Positions 6,543-12,783 of a DNA stretch of 13,386 nt are shown here, one piece after another. Numbering within the stretch: the first letter of the stretch is position 1; every line of letters begins with the position of its first letter. Made by a program: the position numbers and the translations under genes. The notes beneath the pieces were generated by a model, which ran no database searches, had not been told where the DNA came from, and worked only from the letters and a program-made list of their open reading frames with translations. Source of the stretch: Methylopumilus sp036745495 (GTDB taxonomy: Bacteria; Pseudomonadota; Gammaproteobacteria; Burkholderiales; Methylophilaceae). The stretch spans positions 1 through 13,386 of the forward strand of contig DAIOGA010000020.1 in NCBI GenBank assembly GCA_036745495.1. The letters run 5' to 3'.

Positions 6543-7145
6543 TTATTTAAACTTTCTAACTGCCCCAGTAACAACGCCCCATATCTGAAATTGCACGCCC
6601 TCTAAAACTTCAATAGGGCTAAACGCTTCATTCGCAGGAAGTAAGCGGGGCGAGCCATTTTTATTTTTAGCTAAAGTCTTCACCGTAAATTCACCGTCTA
6701 ATGAAGCTAATACAATGTCGCCAATTGCGGCTTCTTGGGATCGATCTACAATCACAACATCATCATCATGGATACCAGCGTTATCCATTGAATTTCCTTT
6801 GATACGCACAAAAAAAGTCGTATCAGCTTCACGAATAAGATAATCATTAAGATCCATCCTTTTCTCAACATGGTCATCTGCTTGAGATGGAAGTCCTGCA
6901 GGCACCTTGTGTTCAAATAGAGGAATCTTGGTTTTCGTTATGGCTTCATTCATTAAATCAATAGAGACCACATTAGAAATTTCTTGAATCTTTCTTTTGG
7001 CATAAGCTTCTAAGATATTAGATATCACAGCAGTTTGGCTTTCCGGCACTCTGACTAGCGTTGTCTTTTCGCCAAATTTTCCAGTACCTGATTTGCGTCC
7101 AGCGCCTGGTCTTTTACCGCCTCGAATGGGGACAATTTTTTTCAT
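6543..7145 (-). CDS. UmuD/LexA-like S24 autoprotease with DNA-binding-like N-terminal extension
   Basis: I chose the ATG at 7145 (200 residues) rather than the upstream one at 7268, because the family-typical N-terminus RGGKRPGAGRKSG starts at residue 8 and a promoter-like -10 lies just upstream of 7145. The C-terminal half (75-200) is UmuD-like: Ala83-Gly84 cleavage site, Ser119 in KGNSM, Lys156 in GEFTVKTL. Spacing (36 and 37 residues) equals that of E. coli UmuD (24-60-97), so RecA-stimulated self-cleavage is expected. The first 60 residues, absent from UmuD, hold an AT-hook-like RPGAGRK and a strand-helix (TTLVRVPESQTAVISNILEAYAKRK) reminiscent of ribbon-helix-helix proteins. No umuC is adjacent, so a SOS repressor role like that of Acinetobacter UmuDAb is as likely as a polymerase V subunit. 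Confidence 0.85.
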   Translation of the reverse strand: MKKIVPIRGGKRPGAGRKSGTGKFGEKTTLVRVPESQTAVISNILEAYAKRKIQEISNVVSIDLMNEAITKTKIPLFEHKVPAGLPSQADDHVEKRMDLNDYLIREADTTFFVRIKGNSMDNAGIHDDDVVIVDRSQEAAIGDIVLASLDGEFTVKTLAKNKNGSPRLLPANEAFSPIEVLEGVQFQIWGVVTGAVRKFK

Positions 7146-7151
7146 TTGAAT

Positions 7152-7160
7152 ATTGTAACA
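7152..7160 (-). promoter_or_regulatory. Extended -10 placing the UmuD-like transcript start at or next to its ATG
   Basis: The minus strand reads TGT-TACAAT, an extended -10 whose last base is 7 bp before the ATG at 7145. The transcript would be leaderless or nearly so, and no Shine-Dalgarno is present. The overlapping TTGT-A-ACAA (7153-7161) is a small inverted repeat that could serve as an operator. No convincing -35 is seen. Confidence 0.45.
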
Positions 7161-7187
7161 AGAATCAAATGAAAAGAAAGCTTTATT

Positions 7188-7223
7188 TTGGATGAAACAA
7201 ATATCGATAGAACCCTTATCCAA
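7188..7223. repeat. Concentric interrupted palindrome between the UmuD-like gene and hupB
   Basis: Arms TTGGAT (7188-7193) and ATCCAA (7218-7223) share their exact centre (7205.5) with the 8-bp palindrome TATCGATA (7202-7209). The bases in between are mostly asymmetric. The position, about 25 bp upstream of the predicted hupB -35 and about 45 bp upstream of the UmuD-like start, would suit a shared operator. Confidence 0.35.
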
Positions 7224-7247
7224 TGTGAAAAAAATTGAATATGACTG

Positions 7248-7276
7248 TTGACAAGGCTTAAAAATCAATGCAAAGT
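7248..7276 (+). promoter_or_regulatory. Possible hupB promoter
   Basis: A consensus -35 TTGACA (7248-7253) is followed by 17 bp and a poor -10 CAAAGT (7271-7276, three of six). The implied start near 7283 coincides with the first base of the foldable leader at 7283-7315. Confidence 0.35.
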
Positions 7277-7282
7277 ACGCCT

Positions 7283-7315
7283 AGACCTTCTATGACGCTG
7301 TCATTTCAATGGTCT
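7283..7315 (+). other. Nested hairpin in the hupB leader
   Basis: AGACC (7283-7287) pairs with GGTCT (7311-7315) around an inner ATGAC-GCT-GTCAT stem (7292-7304). This would be a two-tier stem-loop at the 5' end of the predicted transcript, about 20 nt before the GGAGG ribosome binding site. Its role is unknown. Confidence 0.45.
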
Positions 7316-7336
7316 TACATATCTTAATTTACATTT

Positions 7337-7341
7337 GGAGG
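7337..7341 (+). promoter_or_regulatory. Strong Shine-Dalgarno of hupB
   Basis: GGAGG with only 4 nt to the ATG at 7346. It is the strongest ribosome binding site in the window, as expected for an abundant protein. Confidence 0.75.
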
Positions 7342-7345
7342 AATT

Positions 7346-7618
7346 ATGAATAAAGGCGAACTAATCGAAGCAGTTGCAAAAGCAGCAGGTTCAACAAAAG
7401 CAGACGCTGGTCGTGCGATTGATGCAACACTTGCAGCTATCACTAAAGCTCTTAAAAAAGGTGATGTAGTAACACTTATCGGCTTTGGTACTTTTAAAGT
7501 TTCTAAACGCGCTGCACGAGTTGGTCGTAACCCACAAACTGGTAAAGAACTTAAAATACCAGCACGTAAGGCTCCAACATTCAAAGCAGGTGCTGCTCTT
7601 AAATCAGCAGTTAACTAA
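7346..7618 (+). CDS. hupB: Nucleoid-associated protein HU (beta-type)
   Basis: A complete 90-residue HU protein that binds and bends DNA as a dimer. It begins MNKGELIEAVA; the helical dimerisation part covers about 1-45 (GSTKADAGRAIDATLAAITKAL). The signature GFGTFKVSKRAARVGRNPQTG (about 46-66) and the arm with its intercalating proline in GRNPQTGKELKIPARKAPTFKAG are intact. It is monocistronic: own upstream spacer, strong GGAGG and a perfect intrinsic terminator at 7641-7675. It is divergent from the UmuD-like gene. In many betaproteobacteria hupB follows lon; here it does not. Confidence 0.97.
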   Translation: MNKGELIEAVAKAAGSTKADAGRAIDATLAAITKALKKGDVVTLIGFGTFKVSKRAARVGRNPQTGKELKIPARKAPTFKAGAALKSAVN

Positions 7619-7640
7619 GCTTAGAATTAGTTATTCATAT

Positions 7641-7675
7641 AAAAGCGCATGGGTTTAAACCCATGCGCTTTTTTT
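7641..7675 (+). terminator. Intrinsic terminator of hupB, perfect palindrome
   Basis: AAAAGCGCATGGG (7641-7653), the self-complementary centre TTTAAA, then CCCATGCGCTTTT (7660-7672), running into a T tract to 7675. All 32 bp from 7641 to 7672 are perfectly symmetric, with a GC-rich core. It is the only convincing intrinsic terminator in the window. Confidence 0.95.
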
Positions 7676-7695
7676 ATGTCTTAAAATAAAGAACC

Positions 7696-8838
7696 ATGCC
7701 CTATTACTTAAAAGGAAATAAGATTGAGTTACTTAAAAATGGCAAAGATTATTTTGCCGAGGTGATTCAATCAATCAAAAAAGCTCGTCATAGTATTTTT
7801 GTAGAAGCTTATATATTTAGCCATGATGTAACGGGCGAAAAAATTTTAAACGCACTTAAAGAAGCAGCCAAAAAAGGTATTAAAGTTTATTTATTGCTTG
7901 ATGGTTTTGGTAGTCGCGATCTCTCACAAAAGATTAGAGATGAAATTAAAGCTTCCAAAATCTATTTTCTTTTCTATAACCCTAAAATTTCACCTTATCG
8001 AATGAAGCGTATCTCACTAAGACGTCTTCATCGGAAAATGTTTTTGATTGATCATGAAACTGCGTATGTTGGAGGCATTAATATAATAGATGATATGAAT
8101 GTTCCTAACGGTAAGGCCCCACGGATAGACTACGCTACTAAGTTAAGCGGACCCGTCGTAAACTTTATCGGTCGAAGCATGGTCAAGCTTTGGAAAAGAG
8201 TCTCGTGGTCTCATTTGGAAAAATCATACGTTCCAAAACATACACAAAAAAATATAGCCGATTATCCAAACGGCACAAAACTTAATTTTATAGAGCGAGA
8301 TAATTTTCGCCACAGACAAGATATCGAAAAAGCTTACTTACATGCTATTCAAAATGCTAAACATGAAATACTTATTGCAAACGCTTATTTTATTCCAGGT
8401 AAAAAATTTGAAAGGGCTTTAATTGAAGCTGCTCAAAGAGGTGTGTCAGTGACGCTTCTCCTAAAAGGCGAAATCGATTATTTTCTATCTAATGCCACGC
8501 GCGCTTTTTATGGAAAATTTTTAAAAGAAGGTATCGCTATTTTTGAATACACAAAAAGTTTCATGCACAGCAAAGTGGCGGTGATTGATGGGACTTGGTC
8601 TACTGTAGGATCTTCTAATATTGATCCCTTTAGCCTCTTACTTGCTCGGGAAGCAAATATATTTATCTTTGATAAATCTTTTGCCGCCCAACTTAAAAAA
8701 AATATTCAGGCAGATATTCGGATAGGTGGCACTGAGATTCTTTTAAAAGATTGGGATAAGTCGCACTTAATCAAAAGAATAAAATCTCGTATTGCGTATT
8801 TTCTTATTCGATTAAGTTTGGGTATCGCTAATATTTAA
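7696..8838 (+). CDS. clsB: Cardiolipin synthase, ClsB-like (phospholipase D superfamily)
   Basis: A 380-residue PLD-superfamily enzyme predicted to make cardiolipin by phosphatidyl transfer at the inner membrane. Both HKD motifs are intact: His112-x-Lys114...Asp119 (LHRKMFLID) followed by GGINI, and His291-x-Lys293...Asp298 (MHSKVAVID) followed by GSSNIDPFS. There are no N-terminal membrane helices, unlike ClsA, and the length is near ClsB (about 410). A basic amphipathic C-terminus (359-380) could touch the membrane. It starts 20 bp after the hupB terminator with no Shine-Dalgarno. A TAAAAT at 7682-7687 would put the transcript start nearly at the ATG, but no -35 is evident, so its promoter is uncertain. 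The stop overlaps that of the convergent pentapeptide gene by 4 bp. Confidence 0.9.
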   Translation: MPYYLKGNKIELLKNGKDYFAEVIQSIKKARHSIFVEAYIFSHDVTGEKILNALKEAAKKGIKVYLLLDGFGSRDLSQKIRDEIKASKIYFLFYNPKISPYRMKRISLRRLHRKMFLIDHETAYVGGINIIDDMNVPNGKAPRIDYATKLSGPVVNFIGRSMVKLWKRVSWSHLEKSYVPKHTQKNIADYPNGTKLNFIERDNFRHRQDIEKAYLHAIQNAKHEILIANAYFIPGKKFERALIEAAQRGVSVTLLLKGEIDYFLSNATRAFYGKFLKEGIAIFEYTKSFMHSKVAVIDGTWSTVGSSNIDPFSLLLAREANIFIFDKSFAAQLKKNIQADIRIGGTEILLKDWDKSHLIKRIKSRIAYFLIRLSLGIANI

Positions 8839-9782
8839 GGCATACCGCAATCGTGACATTTGCCTTTGACTGTAGAAAAGCCTTTAACAGTTGAGAGGCC
8901 TTTGACATTAGTAAAGATGGCGCCCTCTACATTGGCATCGGTTAAATCTGCATTAGTGAGATCAGCGCCCGTCAAATCCGCCTGACCTAAATCAGCACGA
9001 TACATATTTGTATTTTTTAAATTCGCTTCCCTTAAGTCGCCAAATAAGAAACTCGCTATATTTAAATCAGCTCCTTCAAAATTTGCTTTATAAAACTTAC
9101 CGCCTACCGAATCAAATTTCATTTGCCCCATGGGTTGATTGCCTACATCTAAACCAAATTGGCCATTCTTGATGGTGGCGCCGGACATATCCACAGCACC
9201 AAGCGTTCCAATGACGCGCGCTCGGCTTAAGTTAGCGCCTTTAAAAACTGTTTCGCCAAAAATTGCTTGAAATATCGTTGCTTCGGTTAAATTAGCGCCT
9301 GATAAATTAGCTTTCTCAAGACGCGCTAAATTTAAATAAGCTCTTTGCATATTGGTGTTAGCTAAATTAGCACCTATGAGATTGGCACCAAAGACGCTCG
9401 TATTAAGCATTTTGCAGTGACTTAAATCTAGGCCATTCATATCTAAGTAGCCCAAATCTTTGTTTGAAAAATCACAATCAGGGCTTTTAATTTCTTTAAG
9501 CATTTCTTCTTGAGATATTTTTTTGCGGTCAACCTCTTTATTTTTTTCATAGAATACAGCAGCTTTTTTAATGAATTCATCGGGCGTTTTTAAAAAGATT
9601 TCTTTACTGACTTCGCTGCCAAAACAATACTCTTTGCCTTGATAATTAGTATTCACCGAGCAATCGGTTTTAAGAAAATGTCCTTCAGATAAACTTAATA
9701 GGCAGTAATTACCGAATTCACCTGCATAAACAAGGTGGGTAATAAAAAGTAAACATAAAAGCCAATATCTCTTTAATAGCAT
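8835..9782 (-). CDS. Secreted pentapeptide-repeat protein with YHS-like N-terminal segment
   Basis: I chose the ATG at 9782 (315 residues) over an in-frame one at 9839, because a Sec signal peptide (1-20, MLLKRYW, hydrophobic core, VYA cleavage) begins there, AGGA (complement 9792-9795) lies 9 nt upstream, and a TATAAT -10 sits inside the longer version. Residues about 22-80 (YCLLSLSEG...YQGKEYCFGSEVSKEIFLKTPDEFIKKA) resemble a YHS domain, normally metal-binding. Residues about 104-290 are pentapeptide repeats of A(N/D)LxX type, interrupted near 191-230, expected to form a right-handed quadrilateral helix. The tail holds three hexapeptide repeats (VKGLST, VKGFST, VKGKCH) and ends in CHDCGMP with a CxxC. 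Function is unknown; periplasmic or surface location is inferred. Confidence 0.82.
   Translation of the reverse strand: MLLKRYWLLCLLFITHLVYAGEFGNYCLLSLSEGHFLKTDCSVNTNYQGKEYCFGSEVSKEIFLKTPDEFIKKAAVFYEKNKEVDRKKISQEEMLKEIKSPDCDFSNKDLGYLDMNGLDLSHCKMLNTSVFGANLIGANLANTNMQRAYLNLARLEKANLSGANLTEATIFQAIFGETVFKGANLSRARVIGTLGAVDMSGATIKNGQFGLDVGNQPMGQMKFDSVGGKFYKANFEGADLNIASFLFGDLREANLKNTNMYRADLGQADLTGADLTNADLTDANVEGAIFTNVKGLSTVKGFSTVKGKCHDCGMP
8863..8916 (-). repeat. Three imperfect 18-bp tandem repeats at the 3' end of the pentapeptide gene
   Basis: Units 8863-8880, 8881-8898 and 8899-8916 each begin CCTTT(G/A)AC on the plus strand and end in (A/G)AG or AGG. The first two encode VKGFST and VKGLST; the third covers the preceding TNVKG region. 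This looks like slippage-type expansion of the tail. Confidence 0.6.
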
Positions 9783-9809
9783 AACGATACATCCTAAAGA
9801 TTTTGATTT

Positions 9810-9815
9810 ATTATA
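9810..9815 (-). promoter_or_regulatory. -10 element of the pentapeptide gene
   Basis: A consensus TATAAT on the minus strand with a start near 9803 and about 20 nt of leader containing AGGA. The -35 region is poor. On the plus strand the same bases read TATTAT (9809-9814), usable as a -10 for the divergent dehydrogenase gene, so the two promoters may overlap. Confidence 0.5.
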
Positions 9816-9842
9816 AACCTTTATCATTTCATATTTCATATT

Positions 9843-10538
9843 ATGTCCAAAACTAAATATACAGTTCTTGTCACTGGTGCAAATAGGGGTTTAGGTCTCG
9901 AATTCGTTAAGCAATATGCTACAGACAATTATGAAGTCATCGCGTGCGTAAGGAAGTTAAATAAAAAAGATAGCCTTCATAAACTTCAAGCATCTTACAA
10001 AAATATTTCTATATTTGAGCTCGATATTCAAAACTTTCTATCAATTGATCAATTAGCAAAAATATTAAAAAAACCCATTGATATTTTAATTAATAATGCA
10101 GGTGTTTATCCAGATAGCTCAATCGATCATATCGACTATGACGTATGGCTTGATGCCTTTAAAATTAATACACTTGCTGCATTTAAAATGACAATAGCTT
10201 TCCTCCCACATCTTAAAAAGGGTGATTTGAAAAAAGTAGCATCGCTCACAAGTAAGATGGGAAGTATTGATGACAACTCAGGAGGCGGCGAATATCTTTA
10301 TAGATCAAGCAAGGCTGCACTCAATATGGTGATGAAAAGTTTGTCCATTGATTTGAAACCTTATAATTTATCGCTTATTACGCTTCATCCGGGTTGGGTG
10401 AGAACTGATATGGGCGGGCCCAACGGACTCATTGATGCTGATGAAAGTGTTGCTGGCATGAAACGTCAAATTGAAAAGCTTTCAGTCAAAACCACGGGTC
10501 AATTTATTGCATATGATGGTAAAAAAATTCCTTGGTAA
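9843..10538 (+). CDS. Short-chain dehydrogenase/reductase (C-factor/CsgA-like)
   Basis: A 231-residue classical SDR with an N-terminal Rossmann fold: TGANRGLG (11-18) for NAD(P), D61 in ELDIQ, NNAG (84-87), Asn109 in KINT, Ser137 in LTSKMG, and the Tyr153-x3-Lys157 pair (YRSSK), so the catalytic set is complete. HPGWVRTDMGG (182-192) is typical of the CsgA/C-factor-like subgroup. The substrate cannot be told from sequence. No Shine-Dalgarno precedes the ATG, and the leader is probably only about 20 nt. The 3' end overlaps the start of the glycosylase gene by 7 bp, so the two form an operon. It is divergent from the pentapeptide gene. Confidence 0.9.
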   Translation: MSKTKYTVLVTGANRGLGLEFVKQYATDNYEVIACVRKLNKKDSLHKLQASYKNISIFELDIQNFLSIDQLAKILKKPIDILINNAGVYPDSSIDHIDYDVWLDAFKINTLAAFKMTIAFLPHLKKGDLKKVASLTSKMGSIDDNSGGGEYLYRSSKAALNMVMKSLSIDLKPYNLSLITLHPGWVRTDMGGPNGLIDADESVAGMKRQIEKLSVKTTGQFIAYDGKKIPW

Positions 10539-11158
10539 TAAAAACACTTTCAAAGTATCAAATTAAAAGATCCGTCGCGTTTTTATCTAGTCTTGATAAT
10601 GACTGGGAAGATTTAATAAAGAAAGTGGGAGCTTGTCATTTAAAAATATCATCTGAGCTATCGCCTTACGAATCTCTTTTAAAAACGATTGCGTATCAAC
10701 AGCTTCACGCTAAGGCGGCTGAAACTATTTTTCAAAGATTTTTATCTCAATTTAATAATCATTTTCCTAAAGCACAAGAACTTCTAGACACAGATCCCAA
10801 AGTTATTCGCCAAAATGGTTTTTCTCAAACAAAAACGGAAACACTCTTTCGTATTGCTGAAGCTTCTCTAAATAAAATTATTCCCGAACAAAAAGAAATT
10901 ATTTATTTAAGTGACGATGAAATTATAAAAAGATTAAGTTCTATTAAGGGTGTGGGAGCTTGGACAGCACAAATGTTACTCATATTTAATCTTGGGAGAT
11001 TAGATATTCTGCCGACGCATGATCTTGGTATCCAAAAGGGATACCAAAATTTAAAAAAATTAAATGCTCTACCTAAACCTAAACTATTAGCTAATGTAAG
11101 TGAGGCCTGGATGCCACATCGCACTGTTGCTAGTTGGTATTTATGGCGTGCTAATTAG
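10532..11158 (+). CDS. AlkA-family DNA-3-methyladenine glycosylase (HhH-GPD)
   Basis: A 208-residue base-excision repair glycosylase that removes alkylated purines. The HhH-GPD core is clear: IAYQQLHAKAAETIF (53-67), the helix-hairpin-helix LSSIKGVGAWTAQM (135-148), and catalytic Asp164 in LPTHDLGIQKG, matching Asp238 of E. coli AlkA. The ending WMPHRTVASWYLWR (193-206) is typical. The protein lacks the N-terminal TBP-like domain of E. coli AlkA, like many short bacterial members. The only plausible start is TTG at 10532, which overlaps the SDR stop; there is no in-frame ATG or GTG before the conserved core, so initiation by coupling is likely. The stop overlaps that of the convergent GT39 gene by 4 bp. 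Confidence 0.88.
   Translation: MVIKTLSKYQIKRSVAFLSSLDNDWEDLIKKVGACHLKISSELSPYESLLKTIAYQQLHAKAAETIFQRFLSQFNNHFPKAQELLDTDPKVIRQNGFSQTKTETLFRIAEASLNKIIPEQKEIIYLSDDEIIKRLSSIKGVGAWTAQMLLIFNLGRLDILPTHDLGIQKGYQNLKKLNALPKPKLLANVSEAWMPHRTVASWYLWRAN
11025..11047 (+). repeat. Perfect 9-bp hairpin within the glycosylase gene
   Basis: TTGGTATCC (11025-11033), loop AAAAG, then GGATACCAA (11039-11047), right after the catalytic-Asp codon (LGIQKGYQ). No T tract follows, so it is not a terminator. Confidence 0.7.
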
Positions 11159-12774
11159 TGTTCAATGCAAAGGCTAGTTTGTGGCTTACAAATACGATTA
11201 ACCTCGCTTGAGGAAAGTATCGCGATATGACTTCCTCGATACCACGATGTATATTCAGGTTTTATTTTTTTAAAATCAGGTTCGCCATCAAAAGTAATGA
11301 TGATACGACCTTCAGGATGTTCTTTTGTCCAATTGAATAATTGAGCGTTTGTTAAAACTTGTGGTGGGTTATTGAGCCTTCCGATAAAATCAAATTGTCC
11401 TGCGTAATTACCTAAATATGCTAGTGGCAATTCTTTTTCTTCAATTGCTTTTAATGCGCGGCTTACCTCTCTTAAATCATAAGCATTACCTGTATGATAA
11501 ATCACGCCCAAGAAAAGAATAGATATGACCAATATATTGGCGGCGACTAATTTCCATAAGAATGAAGTTTTATCTTTCACTCTCCAGATAAATAATAAGA
11601 GAGCGCCTGACATTAAAATAAAACTATTTTGGATGGGCAATGAATTCATCCAAGGGGCCAAATCATTTATGCGATGCGTCTCATTTAAGTAATAAAATGC
11701 GCTGCCTATAATAAATAATAGTATAGCAATCGCTGCATGGTCATACCATGCTATCTTTTTAATGCGATCAAATTCACTTGCAATGATAAGTGCAAGCGCT
11801 GGATAAATTGGTAGTAAATAATGTACTTGTTTGCCACTAATAAAACTAAATGCAATAAACACTGGAAAAAACCAAGCCATAGAAAACTTTAGGCCTTCAC
11901 TTAATTTTTTAGATGATCTTTGAAAGATTAGTTTCCAAAATGAAGGTACGAAGATCCAAGGGAATATAAGAAGTGGCGCCATCTCTAAATACCACCATTG
12001 GGGTCTATTATGCGCAAAAGAGTTCACCATGCGGTTAGCGGTTTGACCCCAAAAAATATCATGTTGGTATTGGGCACCACCTGAAATTCCAGCAGGAATA
12101 GCCCAACATAAAAGGATAGCGATACCTATAAGAAATGAAATAGCAAAGGAGCTATACCACGACTTCCATGCTAATTTTTTTTGCTCACACCACCAGGGCG
12201 CTGTTAATGCAAGCGGCAAAAGCTGCAAGAGAATGGCGGGTCCTTTTGCTAGCAATCCTCCAACAAAGGCAATCATCAAATATAAATAACCTTTCGAATT
12301 TTTTTCCTTCAACGAAATTACCATGCCCAGAATGCCAAGACATGTGAAAAAAGTAAGCATCATATCGAACATCAGCGCTGAGGAATAAACAGCCCATACA
12401 CTATTTGCCAAAAGAAGAAGTGATGCCACATGGCCTACTTGATTATTTTTTCTCCATAGTAGGCTTGCGATTTTTTTAACAAGAAAAATAGAGCCCAATG
12501 AAAATAAAAATGGAATACATCGTGGCCACCAATCATTCACACCAAATAAATACCAACCTAAATTAATCAACCAGAATAGAAGTGGGGGCTTATGACTGTA
12601 TGGCAAGTGGTTCAGATGTGGGACTATATAATCATGATGAAGCCACATATCCCATGCAACAGCTAAATAACGCGTTTCATCTGGCGGAATATAGTGACGT
12701 CCGGCGATAGTGATGCCAAGCAATAAAAAAGCAATACTCAGTATTGCGATCAAATTATTTTTTTTAAAAACCAT
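11155..12774 (-). CDS. ArnT-like GT39 (PMT_2) membrane glycosyltransferase
   Basis: A 539-residue polytopic GT-C enzyme that transfers a sugar from an undecaprenyl-phosphate carrier to an acceptor on the periplasmic side. Seen are a TM helix at 8-24, then the periplasmic-loop motif PDETRY with Asp32-Glu33 (the GT-C catalytic acidic pair), SHKPPLLFW at about 60-68 as in ArnT/PMT_2, about ten further hydrophobic helices to about residue 435, and a soluble C-terminal domain. ArnT adds aminoarabinose to lipid A; the real donor and acceptor here are not determined by sequence, and no arn genes are in view. It lies 9 bp behind the barrel protein gene, so an operon is likely. A short hairpin lies at +28 to +44 of the coding sequence. 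Confidence 0.85.
   Translation of the reverse strand: MVFKKNNLIAILSIAFLLLGITIAGRHYIPPDETRYLAVAWDMWLHHDYIVPHLNHLPYSHKPPLLFWLINLGWYLFGVNDWWPRCIPFLFSLGSIFLVKKIASLLWRKNNQVGHVASLLLLANSVWAVYSSALMFDMMLTFFTCLGILGMVISLKEKNSKGYLYLMIAFVGGLLAKGPAILLQLLPLALTAPWWCEQKKLAWKSWYSSFAISFLIGIAILLCWAIPAGISGGAQYQHDIFWGQTANRMVNSFAHNRPQWWYLEMAPLLIFPWIFVPSFWKLIFQRSSKKLSEGLKFSMAWFFPVFIAFSFISGKQVHYLLPIYPALALIIASEFDRIKKIAWYDHAAIAILLFIIGSAFYYLNETHRINDLAPWMNSLPIQNSFILMSGALLLFIWRVKDKTSFLWKLVAANILVISILFLGVIYHTGNAYDLREVSRALKAIEEKELPLAYLGNYAGQFDFIGRLNNPPQVLTNAQLFNWTKEHPEGRIIITFDGEPDFKKIKPEYTSWYRGSHIAILSSSEVNRICKPQTSLCIEH
12731..12747 (-). repeat. Short inverted repeat just inside the GT39 gene
   Basis: GCAATACT (12731-12738), centre C, AGTATTGC (12740-12747): 8-bp arms forming a 7-bp RNA stem with a triloop at +28 to +44 from the ATG at 12774. 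Confidence 0.55.
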
Positions 12775-12783
12775 TCAAAGATT

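Noticed and set aside
6537..6556. AT-only hairpin (AGTTTA-TT-TAAACT) at the RodZ-like/UmuD-like convergent junction
   Set aside because: No GC in the core and no long T run; too weak to call a terminator.
7146..7268. Upstream start of the UmuD-like protein adding 41 residues
   Set aside because: The added residues show no family similarity, would cover the predicted hupB -35, and the promoter-like -10 lies inside the extension.
7324..7584. 86-residue minus-strand ORF opposite hupB
   Set aside because: Mirror of HU coding bias; no independent support.
9783..9839. Longer start of the pentapeptide protein adding 19 residues
   Set aside because: It would bury the signal peptide and contain the TATAAT promoter element; the inner start has AGGA at good spacing.
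10043..10054. 12-bp palindrome AATTGATCAATT in the SDR gene
   Set aside because: Short and AT-rich; expected by chance in a window of this size and composition.
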